The notes under the pieces are model-generated. The model made no database searches. It saw nothing but the letters and a program-made list of their open reading frames with translations, and was not told the DNA's origin. Shown here in pieces: positions 6,147 to 6,935 of a stretch of DNA of 6,935 bases. Position 1 is the first letter of the stretch; each line of letters begins with the position of its first letter. The position numbers and the translations under genes were made by a program. This stretch comes from Bacillota bacterium (GTDB taxonomy: Bacteria > Bacillota_E > Sulfobacillia > Sulfobacillales > Sulfobacillaceae): positions 1 through 6,935 of the forward strand of contig JAKADW010000109.1 in the NCBI GenBank assembly GCA_021820165.1. The letters run 5' to 3'.

Positions 6147-6932
6147 TTATTCTTCCCCTAACAACCGCCGCAAGTTGTCCGCTCGTAATTGGTCGCGTTC
6201 CGCCGCACTAAGTTCTCTACCAGCCGTCATTTGAAGAAAGCCCGGGCGGGTCTCTACCGTAAGTTGCGCATAGGTGGCGGCATGCGGGGCGTTAAGGAGC
6301 CCCAAATCGGATCCGATCTTGACCTCGGAAAGCAGGCGGAGCGCCTCTTCGGACGATATAATCCGAGCGTGGGTGAGAAGCCCCCAGGCCCGACCCACAC
6401 GGTCGGCCATCGCCACTCCTGCATTTTGGAGCAAATGCTGGCGAGCGTGGCGCTCGCGCCCCACAATTTGCTGAGTCACGATGGTTAAATTATGGATAAA
6501 CTCCTCCTCGCTAAGGCCCAGAGACACTTGATTCGAAACCTGGAAGATATTGCCGAGCGCCTCGGACCCTTCCCCATAGAGTCCTCGCACCACCATCCCT
6601 AATTGAGCCAAGGTGGTAAACACTTGCGACGCTTGGTGCGTCAGCACCAAAGCTGGAAGGTGCATCATCACCGAGGCACGCATGGCGGTCCCAATATTGG
6701 TCGGGCACGCCGCAATGTACCCCGATCGGGCATCAAACGCATAGTCCACGTGTTGTTCTATGGCATCATCGAGCCGATTGGCCACATCCCACGATTCACC
6801 GAGTTGTAGACCCGGGAGCACCACTTGAATTCTTAAGTGGTCCGCCTCGTTCATCGGGATCCTCACACTCTCTCGCTCGTCGATAGCCACCGCGTCATAG
6901 GGTACCGGTTCTTGCCCCAACATCGGACTCCC
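6147..6932 (-). CDS. mcsB: McsB, protein-arginine kinase, C-terminal part (5' part missing; in-frame TAG at window edge)
   Basis: McsB phosphorylates arginines in CtsR and misfolded proteins, marking them for ClpCP. The frame holds 261 codons including about 258 from the first ATG (6923), against roughly 350-360 in the family. Visible: 'MNEADHLRIQVVLPGLQL', 'DDAIEQHVDYAFDARSGYIAACPTNIGTAMRASVMMHLPAL' with the conserved phosphagen-kinase cysteine in ACPTNIGT, 'VVRGLYGEGSEALGNIFQVSNQ', and near the C-terminus RDQLRA (243-248 from that ATG), the allosteric phospho-arginine pocket motif 'RDxxRA'. The N-terminal phosphagen-kinase part with the 'SSRIRLARN' block is not present in the window. Directly upstream in frame the bases at 6935-6933 read TAG. 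Protein similarity to the family appears to start at S-P-M-L, so the ATG at 6923 is not a normal McsB start, although GGGGAG lies just before it. Identity is sure; whether the gene is intact is not. Confidence 0.9.
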   Translation of the reverse strand, partial: GSPMLGQEPVPYDAVAIDERESVRIPMNEADHLRIQVVLPGLQLGESWDVANRLDDAIEQHVDYAFDARSGYIAACPTNIGTAMRASVMMHLPALVLTHQASQVFTTLAQLGMVVRGLYGEGSEALGNIFQVSNQVSLGLSEEEFIHNLTIVTQQIVGRERHARQHLLQNAGVAMADRVGRAWGLLTHARIISSEEALRLLSEVKIGSDLGLLNAPHAATYAQLTVETRPGFLQMTAGRELSAAERDQLRADNLRRLLGEE

Positions 6933-6935
6933 CTA

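Overview
The window carries the class III heat-shock / genome-maintenance gene block typical of Gram-positive bacteria, with every gene on the minus strand: (6935 end) mcsB - clpC - radA - disA - GNAT acetyltransferase (1 end). Gene order, a ClpC with a UVR linker and GNRA-free protein coding density, GTG starts and moderately high GC point to a Firmicute. The protein style is compatible with Sulfobacillus or a relative, but that is only an impression.

Layout, in the direction of transcription. 6932-6147 is the C-terminal two thirds of McsB, with an in-frame TAG at the very edge of the window where the preceding coding sequence should be. 6093-3646 is a complete ClpC of 815 residues. radA begins 5 bases after clpC but is split: exon 1 (3640-2977) and exon 2 (2184-1472) flank a 792-base insertion (2976-2185). 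disA (1423-422) follows after 48 bases, and then, after a 165-base gap, the first 85 codons of a phosphinothricin-acetyltransferase-like GNAT protein that runs out of the window at base 1.

The main result is that the insertion in radA is a group I self-splicing intron. The exon junction deduced from RadA protein conservation (last exon base U, last intron base G) is the same junction to which a 7-base internal guide inside the intron is complementary (P1 with a U.G pair at the 5' splice site, and P10). A complete core can be folded by eye: P2 with a GUAA tetraloop, P3, P4, P5, P6, a P7 with the bulged A of the guanosine site, and a 7-bp P8. Joining the exons gives a 458-residue RadA of normal length. 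The intron carries a 244-codon open frame, tryptophan-rich and of no family I recognise, which overlaps the catalytic core at both ends and stops one base before the terminal G.

How the genes fit together: McsB (arginine kinase marking proteins) and ClpC (unfoldase for ClpP) make up a stress proteolysis pathway. RadA (branch-migration helicase) and DisA (c-di-AMP synthase scanning DNA) act on recombination intermediates and are commonly adjacent and functionally linked. RadA production here depends on RNA splicing; unspliced message would give a 227-residue truncated protein.
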